17,028 nucleotides of DNA, taken from positions 1 to 17,028 of the forward strand of contig CAMSEJ010000007.1 in the NCBI GenBank assembly GCA_947057405.1, given 5' to 3'. Both the position numbers and the translations under genes were made by a program. Below are positions 7,057 to 14,107 of the stretch, piece after piece. How positions within the stretch are numbered: position 1 is the first letter of the stretch; each line of letters begins with the position of its first letter. This stretch comes from an uncultured Roseburia sp. GTDB lineage: Bacteria; Bacillota; Clostridia; Lachnospirales; Lachnospiraceae. The notes below the pieces were generated by a model. The model saw nothing but the letters and a program-made list of their open reading frames with translations. It had not been told where the DNA came from and ran no database searches.

Positions 7057-8106
7057 ATGGAAACAAAAATATATCAAATTACCTCCCGGGCAATGGATCC
7101 CGGTATTTTAAAGGAGGCGGCGGCCGTCATCCGGTCCGGCGGCCTGGTTGCATTTCCGACCGAAACCGTATACGGCCTGGGTGCAGACGCCACCAATCCC
7201 GAAGCGGCCGCAAAAATATACGCGGCCAAGGGAAGGCCCTCCGACAACCCGCTGATTGCGCACATCGGCGCATACGAGGAGTTCTCCCGCGTCGCGGCGG
7301 AGATTCCGGAGAAGGCCCGGACGCTTGCAGACGCATTCTGGCCGGGTCCGCTGACGCTTATCGTAAAAAAACACGGCTCCGTCCCGTATGAAACCACCGG
7401 AGGACTTGACACCGTAGCCGTCCGTATGCCGGCGCACCCGGCGGCGCTTGCGCTGATCCGTGCAAGCGGCTGTCCGATCGCCGCGCCAAGCGCCAATACA
7501 TCCGGGCGGCCAAGCCCCACTTTAGCGGCCCATGTGGCGGAGGATCTGGGCGGAAAGATTCCGCTGATTTTAGACGGCGGCGAAGTCGGGATCGGGATTG
7601 AATCCACCATTTTGGATCTGACCGGAACCATCCCCACCATACTACGGCCGGGTTTTGTTACGAAGGAGATGCTGCAGGAGACAATCGGCCCGGTCCGGAT
7701 TGATCCCGGCATCCTGCGGGAGGATTCTGACATACGCCCCAAAGCCCCCGGCATGAAGTACCGGCATTATGCACCGAACGCAGAGCTGGTCATTGTGGAC
7801 GGGGAAGCATCGGCGGTCATACAAAAGATCAATACCCTGGCAGAACAGCTTACGGCACAGGGCAAGCGGGTCGGCGTCCTTGGGACGGACGAGACAAGCG
7901 GAGCATACCGGGGGACGGTGTTCCGCAGCATCGGGCCGCGCAGGGACGAAGAAGCGATTGCCCGGCATCTGTACCGGGTCTTAAGGGAATTTGATGAAGA
8001 TCGTGTCGATATCATATATTCGGAAAGTTTTTTTGCGCCCGGAATCGGACAGGCTGTGAAAAACCGTCTGTTAAAAGCAGCGGCGCACCGGATTCTCCGG
8101 GTATAA
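7057..8106 (+). CDS. sua5: L-threonylcarbamoyladenylate synthase (Sua5/YwlC type)
   Basis: The 349-residue protein makes threonylcarbamoyl-AMP from threonine, bicarbonate and ATP, the first step of the t6A37 modification of ANN-decoding tRNAs. The N-terminal YrdC domain shows VAFPTETVYGLGADA (about 31-45), KGRPSDNPL (58-66) and APSANTSG (143-150). The PGMKYRHYAP linker (231-240) leads to a C-terminal Sua5 domain, which makes this the long Sua5 form rather than the short TsaC. The ATG at 7057 is chosen because family members begin near it and a promoter sits directly upstream. A GTG at 6997 would add 20 unconserved residues and has no ribosome site. No Shine-Dalgarno sequence precedes 7057, so a leaderless mRNA is likely. 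As in Bacillus (ywlC-ywlE), it is followed by a phosphatase-family gene. Confidence 0.93.
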   Translation: METKIYQITSRAMDPGILKEAAAVIRSGGLVAFPTETVYGLGADATNPEAAAKIYAAKGRPSDNPLIAHIGAYEEFSRVAAEIPEKARTLADAFWPGPLTLIVKKHGSVPYETTGGLDTVAVRMPAHPAALALIRASGCPIAAPSANTSGRPSPTLAAHVAEDLGGKIPLILDGGEVGIGIESTILDLTGTIPTILRPGFVTKEMLQETIGPVRIDPGILREDSDIRPKAPGMKYRHYAPNAELVIVDGEASAVIQKINTLAEQLTAQGKRVGVLGTDETSGAYRGTVFRSIGPRRDEEAIARHLYRVLREFDEDRVDIIYSESFFAPGIGQAVKNRLLKAAAHRILRV

Positions 8107-8130
8107 ATGATGGCAGGGGGAGGCATGCAT

Positions 8131-8631
8131 TTGTATAACAGAATCGTATTTGTAGCGGAAAGCGGTGACTGCCGGGAACCGATGGCGGCCGCGATCCTGA
8201 ATGATATTGGTTTAAAACATCCGGTCCGGATCCTGGCAAGGGGGCTTGTGGTACTGTTTCCGGAACCGATGAACCAGAAGGCGGAGGCCGTTCTGATCAG
8301 CAACGGACTGCCTGTGGAAGGATATATGTCCAGCCAGCTTACGGCGGAGGATATCGCAGGGGATACCCTGGTGCTGGTCATGGAAGAAAAGCAGCGTCAG
8401 AAAATCCTGGAACTGTTTGAGGATGCAGACCCGGCGCTTGTACATGTGCTGACCGAATTTGTAGGAGACGAGCTGGAAATCGTAAACCCCTACGGAGGAA
8501 CGCTGCAGATGTACGGGCTGTGCTACGAGACATTGCTTTCTTCCATTCGGAAACTGGCAAATATTTTAAATGAGGGGAGACGTTACGATGTCAAAAGTAA
8601 TCGTTATGGATCATCCGCTGATCCAGCATAA
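8131..8631 (+). CDS. YwlE-like low-molecular-weight phosphatase homologue lacking the catalytic Cys
   Basis: The 166-residue protein aligns from memory along its length with low-molecular-weight tyrosine/arginine phosphatases such as Bacillus YwlE, and it sits in the ywlE position between sua5 and upp. The phosphate-binding loop CX5R of active enzymes (FVCTGNTCRSPMA in YwlE) reads FVAESGDCREPMA here (7-19). The nucleophilic Cys is Ala9, while Arg15 remains. The general-acid Asp of the DPFGG motif is Asn119 (NPYGG, 119-123). Both chemical groups are therefore missing, and the protein is predicted to be a catalytically dead phosphate-binding or regulatory protein. GGGGGAGG (8116-8123) lies 7 bases from the TTG at 8131, the preferred start. 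The ATG at 8125 is only 1 base from it and the ATG at 8107 has no site. The 3' end overlaps upp by 44 bases. Confidence 0.82.
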   Translation: MYNRIVFVAESGDCREPMAAAILNDIGLKHPVRILARGLVVLFPEPMNQKAEAVLISNGLPVEGYMSSQLTAEDIAGDTLVLVMEEKQRQKILELFEDADPALVHVLTEFVGDELEIVNPYGGTLQMYGLCYETLLSSIRKLANILNEGRRYDVKSNRYGSSADPA

Positions 8632-9217
8632 AATCGGCTGGCTGCGCAGGATCGAAACGGGTTCCAAGGATTTTCGGTCGCTCGTAAGCGAAATTGCAAT
8701 GCTGATGTGTTTTGAAGCAACCAGGAATTTAAAGCTCACGGACGTGGAAATCGAAACGCCCATCTGCCGGACTACCGTAAAGGAACTGCAGGGCAAGAAG
8801 CTGGCCGTCATTCCGATTTTACGCGCCGGCCTCGGTATGGTAGACGGCATGCTTAACCTGATCCCGGCGGCAAAGGTAGGCCATATCGGTCTTTACCGGG
8901 ATCCGGCGACCAAGGAACCGGTGGAATACTACTGCAAGCTGCCGGAGGACTGTGCCGAGCGGGAGGCGTTTGTAGTGGATCCGATGCTTGCAACCGGCGG
9001 TTCGGCGGTGGAGGCAATCCGCCTGCTGCAGGAAAAGGGCGTCCGAAACATCCGCTTTCTGTGCATCATTGCCGCGCCGGAGGGCGTCAAGCGGATGCAG
9101 GAAGAGCACCCCGAAATTGACATTTATATCGGGGCGCTGGACGATCACCTGAACGAGCACTGCTATATTGTACCCGGCTTAGGCGATGCCGGCGACCGGA
9201 TTTTCGGCACGAAATAA
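8588..9217 (+). CDS. upp: Uracil phosphoribosyltransferase
   Basis: The 209-residue protein converts uracil and PRPP to UMP in pyrimidine salvage. The family signatures are clear: LRAGLGM (78-84), the PRPP-binding loop VVDPMLATGGSA (129-140) and the uracil-binding region YIVPGLGDAGDR near the C-terminus. The length is normal. The start at 8588 has GGGGAG 8 bases upstream. The ATG at 8570 would add six residues without a ribosome site. The gene begins inside the 3' end of the phosphatase homologue, which suggests translational coupling. Its place just before the atp genes matches Bacillus. Confidence 0.96.
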   Translation: MSKVIVMDHPLIQHKIGWLRRIETGSKDFRSLVSEIAMLMCFEATRNLKLTDVEIETPICRTTVKELQGKKLAVIPILRAGLGMVDGMLNLIPAAKVGHIGLYRDPATKEPVEYYCKLPEDCAEREAFVVDPMLATGGSAVEAIRLLQEKGVRNIRFLCIIAAPEGVKRMQEEHPEIDIYIGALDDHLNEHCYIVPGLGDAGDRIFGTK

Positions 9218-9276
9218 ACCGAATTTTCGGACGATACGGCCGAAAAGCAGGGAGCACATACAAGGAGGACGATGCA

Positions 9277-9762
9277 TTGGACGGCAAGAGACAGGACTAT
9301 ATCACCTGGGACGAATATTTTATGGGAGTTGCGATGCTGTCGTCGATGCGCTCAAAGGACCCGAATACACAGGTGGGCGCCTGTATTGTAAGCAAGGACA
9401 ACAAGATTTTGTCCATGGGATACAACGGGTTTCCCAGAGGGTGCTCCGACGACGAATTCCCGTGGGCAAGGGACGGCGCGCCGCCTGACAACAAATATCT
9501 GTATTCGACGCACAGTGAACTGAATGCGATTTTAAATTACCGCGGAGGAAGCCTAGAGGGAGCCAAACTCTATGTTTCCTTATTTCCATGCAACGAATGC
9601 GCAAAAGCAATTATCCAGGCGGGGATCAAGACCGTCGTATACGACAGCGACAAGTACGCCGGAACACCCGAGGTCATTGCGTCCAAACGCATGTTAGACG
9701 CAGCCGGCGTGCGCTATTACAGATACCAGCACACCAACCGGGCAGTCTGCCTGAACCTGTAG
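9277..9762 (+). CDS. dCMP deaminase (deoxycytidylate deaminase, ComEB/DCTD family)
   Basis: The 161-residue zinc enzyme should deaminate dCMP to dUMP and so feed thymidylate synthesis. Zinc and catalytic residues are visible: His79 and Glu81 in THSELNAIL, Cys105 and Cys108 in FPCNECAKAI. The first motif is HSE instead of the more usual HAE. The stretches DPNTQVGACIV, YNGFPRGCSDDEFPW and SLFPCNECAK resemble the animal enzyme (DCTD) closely. The start is TTG at 9277, 8 bases after AAGGAGG. An ATG at 9272 is better spaced by eye but out of frame. With upp next to it, this forms a small pyrimidine salvage pair upstream of the atp operon. Confidence 0.9.
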   Translation: MDGKRQDYITWDEYFMGVAMLSSMRSKDPNTQVGACIVSKDNKILSMGYNGFPRGCSDDEFPWARDGAPPDNKYLYSTHSELNAILNYRGGSLEGAKLYVSLFPCNECAKAIIQAGIKTVVYDSDKYAGTPEVIASKRMLDAAGVRYYRYQHTNRAVCLNL

Positions 9763-9784
9763 CCGCAAAGGAGCAAAGAATGCC

Positions 9785-10036
9785 GTGAAATACAAAAAAA
9801 ACGTTTACCAGTCTTTTACCATGGTGACGCAGTTTGGCTTCAACATGATTGTTCCCATTCTGATGTGCACCATGTTTGGGGTATATCTTGGCAGGAAGCT
9901 TGATATGATGTTTATTGTGATCCCGTTTTTTATCGCGGGAGCGCTTGCAGGCTTCCGCAACTGTTACAGTATGGCAAAAAAAATTTTTCAACAGGAAAGC
10001 GACAGGGATACAAAACATGTTAAAAAGGCTGAATAA
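9785..10036 (+). CDS. atpZ: AtpZ-like accessory membrane protein of ATP synthase
   Basis: The 83-residue protein has two predicted membrane helices (about 16-34 and 42-60) joined by GVYLGRKLD, as in the AtpZ family (the small proteins encoded at the head of atp operons). In alkaliphilic Bacillus, AtpZ works with AtpI and has been linked to divalent cation transport. The start is GTG at 9785. AAAGGAG (9767-9773) lies 11 bases away. Between them is a two-codon frame, ATG CCG TGA (9780-9788), whose stop overlaps the GTG; this may couple translation. The end overlaps the next gene by 20 bases. Confidence 0.78.
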   Translation: MKYKKNVYQSFTMVTQFGFNMIVPILMCTMFGVYLGRKLDMMFIVIPFFIAGALAGFRNCYSMAKKIFQQESDRDTKHVKKAE

Positions 10037-10466
10037 AGTATTGCCGGAATTGGTTGCAGCAATTATAATATATGGGATTGCCGCATGGCTGGTCGGGATC
10101 TGGCTGGCCGGGGATAAGCTGATGTACTCCACCGGGCTTTTCATCGGCGTGTGCCTTGCCGTGGGGATGGCCGTCCATATGGCGGTTGTCTTGGAGGATG
10201 CCGTCAGCATCGGCAGCAGTCAGTCCAAGCTGATTACCATGTCGCTGCTTCGTTATGCGGCTGTAGTGCTTGTGTTTGTCTGCACGGTTTCTTTTCACTT
10301 GGGCGATCCGATTGCAGCGTTTATCGGCGTAATGGGTTTAAAAATAGCTGCTTACATGCAGCCGTTTTTTCATAAACTGATCATGAAATTACAGGGAAGG
10401 GAGGAATTTTCCACAGAAAACCAAAACCATGAAATAAATAACCAAATAGAGGAGGTGAGAAAGTGA
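10017..10466 (+). CDS. atpI: ATP synthase subunit I (AtpI-like), c-ring assembly factor
   Basis: The 149-residue protein has four predicted membrane helices (about 12-30, 37-60, 75-93 and 97-118) and a charged C-terminal tail, and sits directly before the a-subunit gene. AtpI proteins assist assembly of the c ring, shown for the Na+ enzyme of Acetobacterium woodii, and may aid cation supply. The start at 10017 (MLKRLNK) overlaps atpZ; the frame opens upstream, but that part would translate over atpZ and has no site. Its TGA overlaps the GTG start of atpB by 4 bases. Primary sequence similarity in this family is low, so the call rests on topology and position. Confidence 0.75.
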   Translation: MLKRLNKVLPELVAAIIIYGIAAWLVGIWLAGDKLMYSTGLFIGVCLAVGMAVHMAVVLEDAVSIGSSQSKLITMSLLRYAAVVLVFVCTVSFHLGDPIAAFIGVMGLKIAAYMQPFFHKLIMKLQGREEFSTENQNHEINNQIEEVRK

Positions 10467-11182
10467 GCAATGCAATTTTGATGGCTTCCGGCGCAGACAT
10501 TGATATTATGGTCCACGGGCTGATTTCCTATGAAGTGTTTGGGCAGACCTGCTGGATTACAACAACGCATGTATGTATGCTGATTTTAATGATCGTTCTG
10601 GTTGGCTTTTTTATTGCGGCAAACCGTAAAATCAAAAAAGCGAGCGAAGTGCCGGACGGGTTTCAAAACGTAGTGGAACTGATTGTAGAAATGTTAGACA
10701 ATATGGTAAAAGGAGTTATGGGTGCAAATTCCGTTAAATTTGCCAATTACATCAGCACCGTTTTCATTTTTATCCTGATGAGCAACATATCCGGTGTGTT
10801 TGGCTTAAGGCCGCCTACGGCGGATTATGGTGTAACGTTTTCACTTGGCGTTATGACTTTTTGCCTGATCCATTTCAACAAATTCAAGTATCAGCACGTG
10901 TCCGGCGTATTAAAAGGCTTATGCGACCCGTGGCCGATCTGGGCGCCGATTAATATTATCAGCGATTTTGCCGTACCGATTTCTTTGTCCTTGCGTCTGT
11001 TTGCAAACATCCTGTCGGGTACGATTATCATGGCGCTTGTGTACGGCCTGCTTGGCTGGATCGCGACCTTCTGGCCATCCGTGCTGCATGTGTATTTTGA
11101 TTTGTTCTCCGGGGCAATTCAGACTTATGTATTCTGTATGTTGACAATGACATACATCAACCAGGCGATTGATTCAGAGTAA
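10463..11182 (+). CDS. atpB: F1Fo ATP synthase subunit a
   Basis: The 239-residue Fo stator subunit forms the two half-channels for the coupling ion. The essential Arg lies in SLSLRLFANI (Arg178, equivalent to Arg210 of E. coli). The last helix carries FSGAIQTYVF with Gln220, as in other a subunits. Five to six hydrophobic segments are visible. The start is GTG at 10463 behind the strong site AGAGGAGGTGAG, with a GTGA overlap of the preceding stop. An Asn-Asp-rich N-terminus is absent and the N-terminal tail is short. Confidence 0.96.
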   Translation: MSNAILMASGADIDIMVHGLISYEVFGQTCWITTTHVCMLILMIVLVGFFIAANRKIKKASEVPDGFQNVVELIVEMLDNMVKGVMGANSVKFANYISTVFIFILMSNISGVFGLRPPTADYGVTFSLGVMTFCLIHFNKFKYQHVSGVLKGLCDPWPIWAPINIISDFAVPISLSLRLFANILSGTIIMALVYGLLGWIATFWPSVLHVYFDLFSGAIQTYVFCMLTMTYINQAIDSE

Positions 11183-11218
11183 TGAGGTTAAAATTTTTAA
11201 TTTTAGGAGGAATTTATT
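11183..11218 (+). promoter_or_regulatory. A/T-rich translational leader of atpE
   Basis: This 36-base gap is almost pure A/T except around the ribosome site AGGAGG (11205-11210), in sharp contrast to its neighbours. It holds a perfect inverted repeat, TAAAATT (11189-11195) and AATTTTA (11199-11205). The c subunit is needed in about tenfold excess. In E. coli an A/U-rich region before atpE raises its translation, and a similar role is inferred here. Confidence 0.55.
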
Positions 11219-11476
11219 ATGAATATTTCAGGAAATGATTTGATTTTAGCATGTTCAGCAATCGGTGCGGGCCTTGCGGTTATCGCAGGTATCGGGCCTG
11301 GTGTCGGGCAGGGTATTGCAGCGGGTTATGCGGCAAACGCGGTAGGGCGCAACCCGGGCGCAAAATCCGATATTACTTCTACGATGTTATTAGGACAGGC
11401 GGTAGCCGAGACGACAGGTCTTTACGGTTTGCTCGTAGCAATCCTCTTACTTTTCGTAAAACCATTGACATGGTAA
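11219..11476 (+). CDS. atpE: F1Fo ATP synthase subunit c, sodium-type signature
   Basis: The 85-residue hairpin of two membrane helices forms the rotor ring. Helix 1 has GPGVGQG with Gln31. The polar loop is GRNPGAKSD. Helix 2 has QAVAETTGLYG with Val62, Glu64, Thr65 and Tyr69. In the Ilyobacter tartaricus ring, Na+ is bound by Gln32, Val63, Glu65, Ser66 and Tyr70, so this subunit keeps the full Na+ set with Thr for Ser. Proton-only rings usually lack the Gln and the hydroxyl residue. It has an excellent ribosome site and an A/T-rich leader, which fits high expression. Confidence 0.96.
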   Translation: MNISGNDLILACSAIGAGLAVIAGIGPGVGQGIAAGYAANAVGRNPGAKSDITSTMLLGQAVAETTGLYGLLVAILLLFVKPLTW

Positions 11477-11520
11477 GACCGGAGAGCAAAATTACGGAAA
11501 GGAGGGTGAACTTCTAAGTT

Positions 11521-12036
11521 ATGGACAGATTATTTGGACTTGACATGCAGCTTTTGATGGACGCCATACAATTTGGCGCATCTGTGTTCGTGCTGTTTTT
11601 GCTGGCAGGCTACCTTTTGTTTGATCCGGTCCGCAAGCTGTTAAAAGACCGGCAGGAGGGCATTCAGAAAAATATAAGCGACGCCCTTACGGATAAACAA
11701 AACGCCGCGCAGCTGAAAGAAACATACGAAGGAAAGCTTAAAAACGTGGATAAAGAAGCCGAGCAGATTTTAAGCGAAGCCCGGCAGAAAGCGTTAAAGA
11801 ACGAAGCCAAAATCATAGATGAGGCAAAAGCGGAAGCCGCCCGGATTATTCAAAGGGCAAACGAAGAAGCGCTGCTTGAGAAGAAGCGCGCGGCAGACGA
11901 GGTAAAACAGGAAATGATCCTGATTGCATCCCTGATGGCGCAGAAAGCAGTCGCCGCTTCGATTGATACAAAGATCCAGAATACGCTTGTAGAAGAAACA
12001 TTAAAAGAAATGGGTGATTCGACATGGCTAAGCTAG
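11521..12036 (+). CDS. atpF: F1Fo ATP synthase subunit b
   Basis: The 171-residue peripheral stalk subunit has one membrane helix (about 16-35) followed by a long charged helix rich in Ala, Lys and Glu (about 38-150) that dimerises and binds delta. The ribosome site AAAGGAGG ends 15 bases before the ATG, unusually far, and an in-frame TAA at 11515 rules out an earlier start. The 3' end overlaps atpH by 13 bases. Confidence 0.94.
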   Translation: MDRLFGLDMQLLMDAIQFGASVFVLFLLAGYLLFDPVRKLLKDRQEGIQKNISDALTDKQNAAQLKETYEGKLKNVDKEAEQILSEARQKALKNEAKIIDEAKAEAARIIQRANEEALLEKKRAADEVKQEMILIASLMAQKAVAASIDTKIQNTLVEETLKEMGDSTWLS

Positions 12037-12590
12037 TATCCAAAACATATGGTGATGCATTGTTTGAAATCGCGGCAGAATCGGGGCGCATGGACGAATT
12101 TTACGAAGAAGCTTTGAGCGTGCGCGCCGTTTTAGAGGAAAATGCGCAGATTTCCAAATTGATGAACCACCCCAAAATTGTCAAAGAAGAAAAAATTAAA
12201 ATCATAGAAAACATTTTCAAAGGCAGGATTTCCGACGAAATGACCGGCCTGATGCGTATGATTGTAGATAAGGGCCATTTTATGGAGTTTGGCTCGGTAC
12301 TGGATTATTTTATCAACGAGGTAAAAGAATCCAAGCACATCGGGACGGCTTATGTGACGACGGCTATGGAGCTTTCCGAACGGCAGAAGGCGGACGTTGT
12401 GGCGAAGCTTATCGAAACGACATCGTATGTGGAATTTGAGATGCACTATGAAGTAGATGCCGCGATTATCGGCGGCATGGTAATTCGGATAAAGGACCGT
12501 GTCGTAGACAGCAGCATCCGTACCAGAATCTACGGCTTATCCCGGGAATTATCCAAAATTCAGTTGAAAGTAGGTGAATGCGCTCCATGA
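12024..12590 (+). CDS. atpH: F1Fo ATP synthase subunit delta
   Basis: The 188-residue protein joins the b dimer to the top of F1. It opens with the family pattern SKTYGDALFEIA. The C-terminal part has the conserved region YEVDAAIIGGMVIRIKDRVVDSSIRTR, of which IIGGMVIRI and the Asp-Ser-Ser-Ile stretch are typical. It overlaps atpF (13 bases) and atpA (ATGA, 4 bases), so the three genes are translationally coupled. Confidence 0.94.
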   Translation: MAKLVSKTYGDALFEIAAESGRMDEFYEEALSVRAVLEENAQISKLMNHPKIVKEEKIKIIENIFKGRISDEMTGLMRMIVDKGHFMEFGSVLDYFINEVKESKHIGTAYVTTAMELSERQKADVVAKLIETTSYVEFEMHYEVDAAIIGGMVIRIKDRVVDSSIRTRIYGLSRELSKIQLKVGECAP

Positions 12591-14092
12591 ATTTAAGACC
12601 AGAAGAAATCAGTTCTGTGATCAAAGAGCAGATCAAACGATATGCGGCGCAGCTTGAAGTGGCGGATGTGGGCACTGTCATCCAGGTGGCAGACGGTATT
12701 GCGCGTATCCACGGCTTAGAGAATGCAATGCAGGGTGAACTTCTTGAATTCCCTGGTGAAGTATACGGAATGGTGTTGAACCTGGAGGAAGATAACGTTG
12801 GCGCCGTTTTGCTCGGCGACAGCAAGAGTATCAACGAGGGCGATACCGTAAAAACAACCGGGCGTGTGGTAGAGGTTCCGGTTGGCGATGCAATGAGCGG
12901 ACGTGTAGTCAATGCATTGGGCCAGCCAATCGACGGGAAAGGGCCGATTGAAACCGATAAGTTCCGTCAGATCGAACGTGTGGCAAGCGGCGTTATTTCC
13001 AGAAAATCAGTAGACACCCCGCTGCAGACGGGTATTAAGGCGATCGACGCCATGATCCCGATCGGGCGCGGGCAGCGTGAGTTAATTATCGGCGACAAAC
13101 AGACCGGTAAGACCGCAATCGCAATTGATACGATTATTAACCAGAAGGGCAAAAACGTAAAATGTATTTACGTGGCAATCGGCCAGAAGGCTTCGACCGT
13201 TGCTTCCATTGTAAAGACGCTGGAAGAATTTGGGGCGATGTCCTATACGACCGTCGTAGCTTCCACGGCAAGCGAACTGGCGCCTCTGCAGTATATCGCG
13301 CCGTATTCCGGCTGCGCAATCGGTGAGGAATGGATGGAGAACGGGCAGGACGTGCTGGTCGTTTACGACGACTTAAGCAAGCACGCAACCGCATACCGTA
13401 CCCTCTCCTTACTGCTTCGGCGTCCGCCAGGCCGCGAGGCTTACCCGGGCGACGTATTTTACTTACATTCCAGGCTGTTGGAGCGCGCCGCAAAATTAAA
13501 CGACAGCTTAGGCGGCGGATCGCTGACCGCGCTTCCGATTATCGAAACGCAGGCGGGCGACGTTTCCGCATATATTCCGACCAACGTTATTTCCATTACC
13601 GACGGCCAGATTTACTTGGAAACGGATATGTTTAACGCCGGGTTCCGTCCCGCTATCAATGCAGGCCTTTCCGTTTCCCGTGTAGGCGGCGCGGCGCAGA
13701 TTAAGGCGATCAAAAAGATTGCCGCCCCGATCCGTGTGGAACTGGCGCAGTTCCGCGAGCTTGCGGCGTTCTCCCAGTTCGGTTCGGAATTGGACGACGA
13801 TACCAAAGAGAAGCTGGCGCAGGGCGAGCGTATCCGCGAAATTTTAAAACAGCCGCAGTATCAGCCGATGCCGGTTGAAAACCAGGTTGTGATCATTTAC
13901 GCGGCGACCAAGAAATACCTGATTGACATTCCGGTAGAGGATATTTTACGTTTCCAGGCGGAATTGTTTGACTATATTGACACAAAGTATCCGGAAATCT
14001 TAGAATCCATCCGTTCCACCAAAGAACTGACGGGGGATAATGAGAAAGCGCTCGTCAAAGCGATTGAGGAGTGTAAGGCATCCTTCAAGTAA
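12587..14092 (+). CDS. atpA: F1Fo ATP synthase subunit alpha
   Basis: The 501-residue non-catalytic nucleotide-binding subunit of F1 shows the P-loop GDKQTGKT (169-176) and the signature region LSVSRVGGAAQ, whose Arg reaches into the catalytic site on beta. The length is standard. The ATG at 12587 is chosen because AGGTGA lies 9 bases upstream, while it directly touches the earlier ATG at 12578. The start overlaps the atpH stop (ATGA). Confidence 0.97.
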   Translation: MNLRPEEISSVIKEQIKRYAAQLEVADVGTVIQVADGIARIHGLENAMQGELLEFPGEVYGMVLNLEEDNVGAVLLGDSKSINEGDTVKTTGRVVEVPVGDAMSGRVVNALGQPIDGKGPIETDKFRQIERVASGVISRKSVDTPLQTGIKAIDAMIPIGRGQRELIIGDKQTGKTAIAIDTIINQKGKNVKCIYVAIGQKASTVASIVKTLEEFGAMSYTTVVASTASELAPLQYIAPYSGCAIGEEWMENGQDVLVVYDDLSKHATAYRTLSLLLRRPPGREAYPGDVFYLHSRLLERAAKLNDSLGGGSLTALPIIETQAGDVSAYIPTNVISITDGQIYLETDMFNAGFRPAINAGLSVSRVGGAAQIKAIKKIAAPIRVELAQFRELAAFSQFGSELDDDTKEKLAQGERIREILKQPQYQPMPVENQVVIIYAATKKYLIDIPVEDILRFQAELFDYIDTKYPEILESIRSTKELTGDNEKALVKAIEECKASFK

Positions 14093-14107
14093 AGGCGGTG
14101 AAATGAT

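Noticed and set aside
7074..7754. A 226-codon minus-strand open frame
   Set aside because: It lies fully inside sua5 on the other strand; the Ser/Pro-rich sequence matches no family and there is no ribosome site.
9224..9246. TTTTCGG/CCGAAAA hairpin between upp and the dCMP deaminase gene
   Set aside because: Seven base pairs with no T-run after it; it cannot be called a terminator and may be chance.
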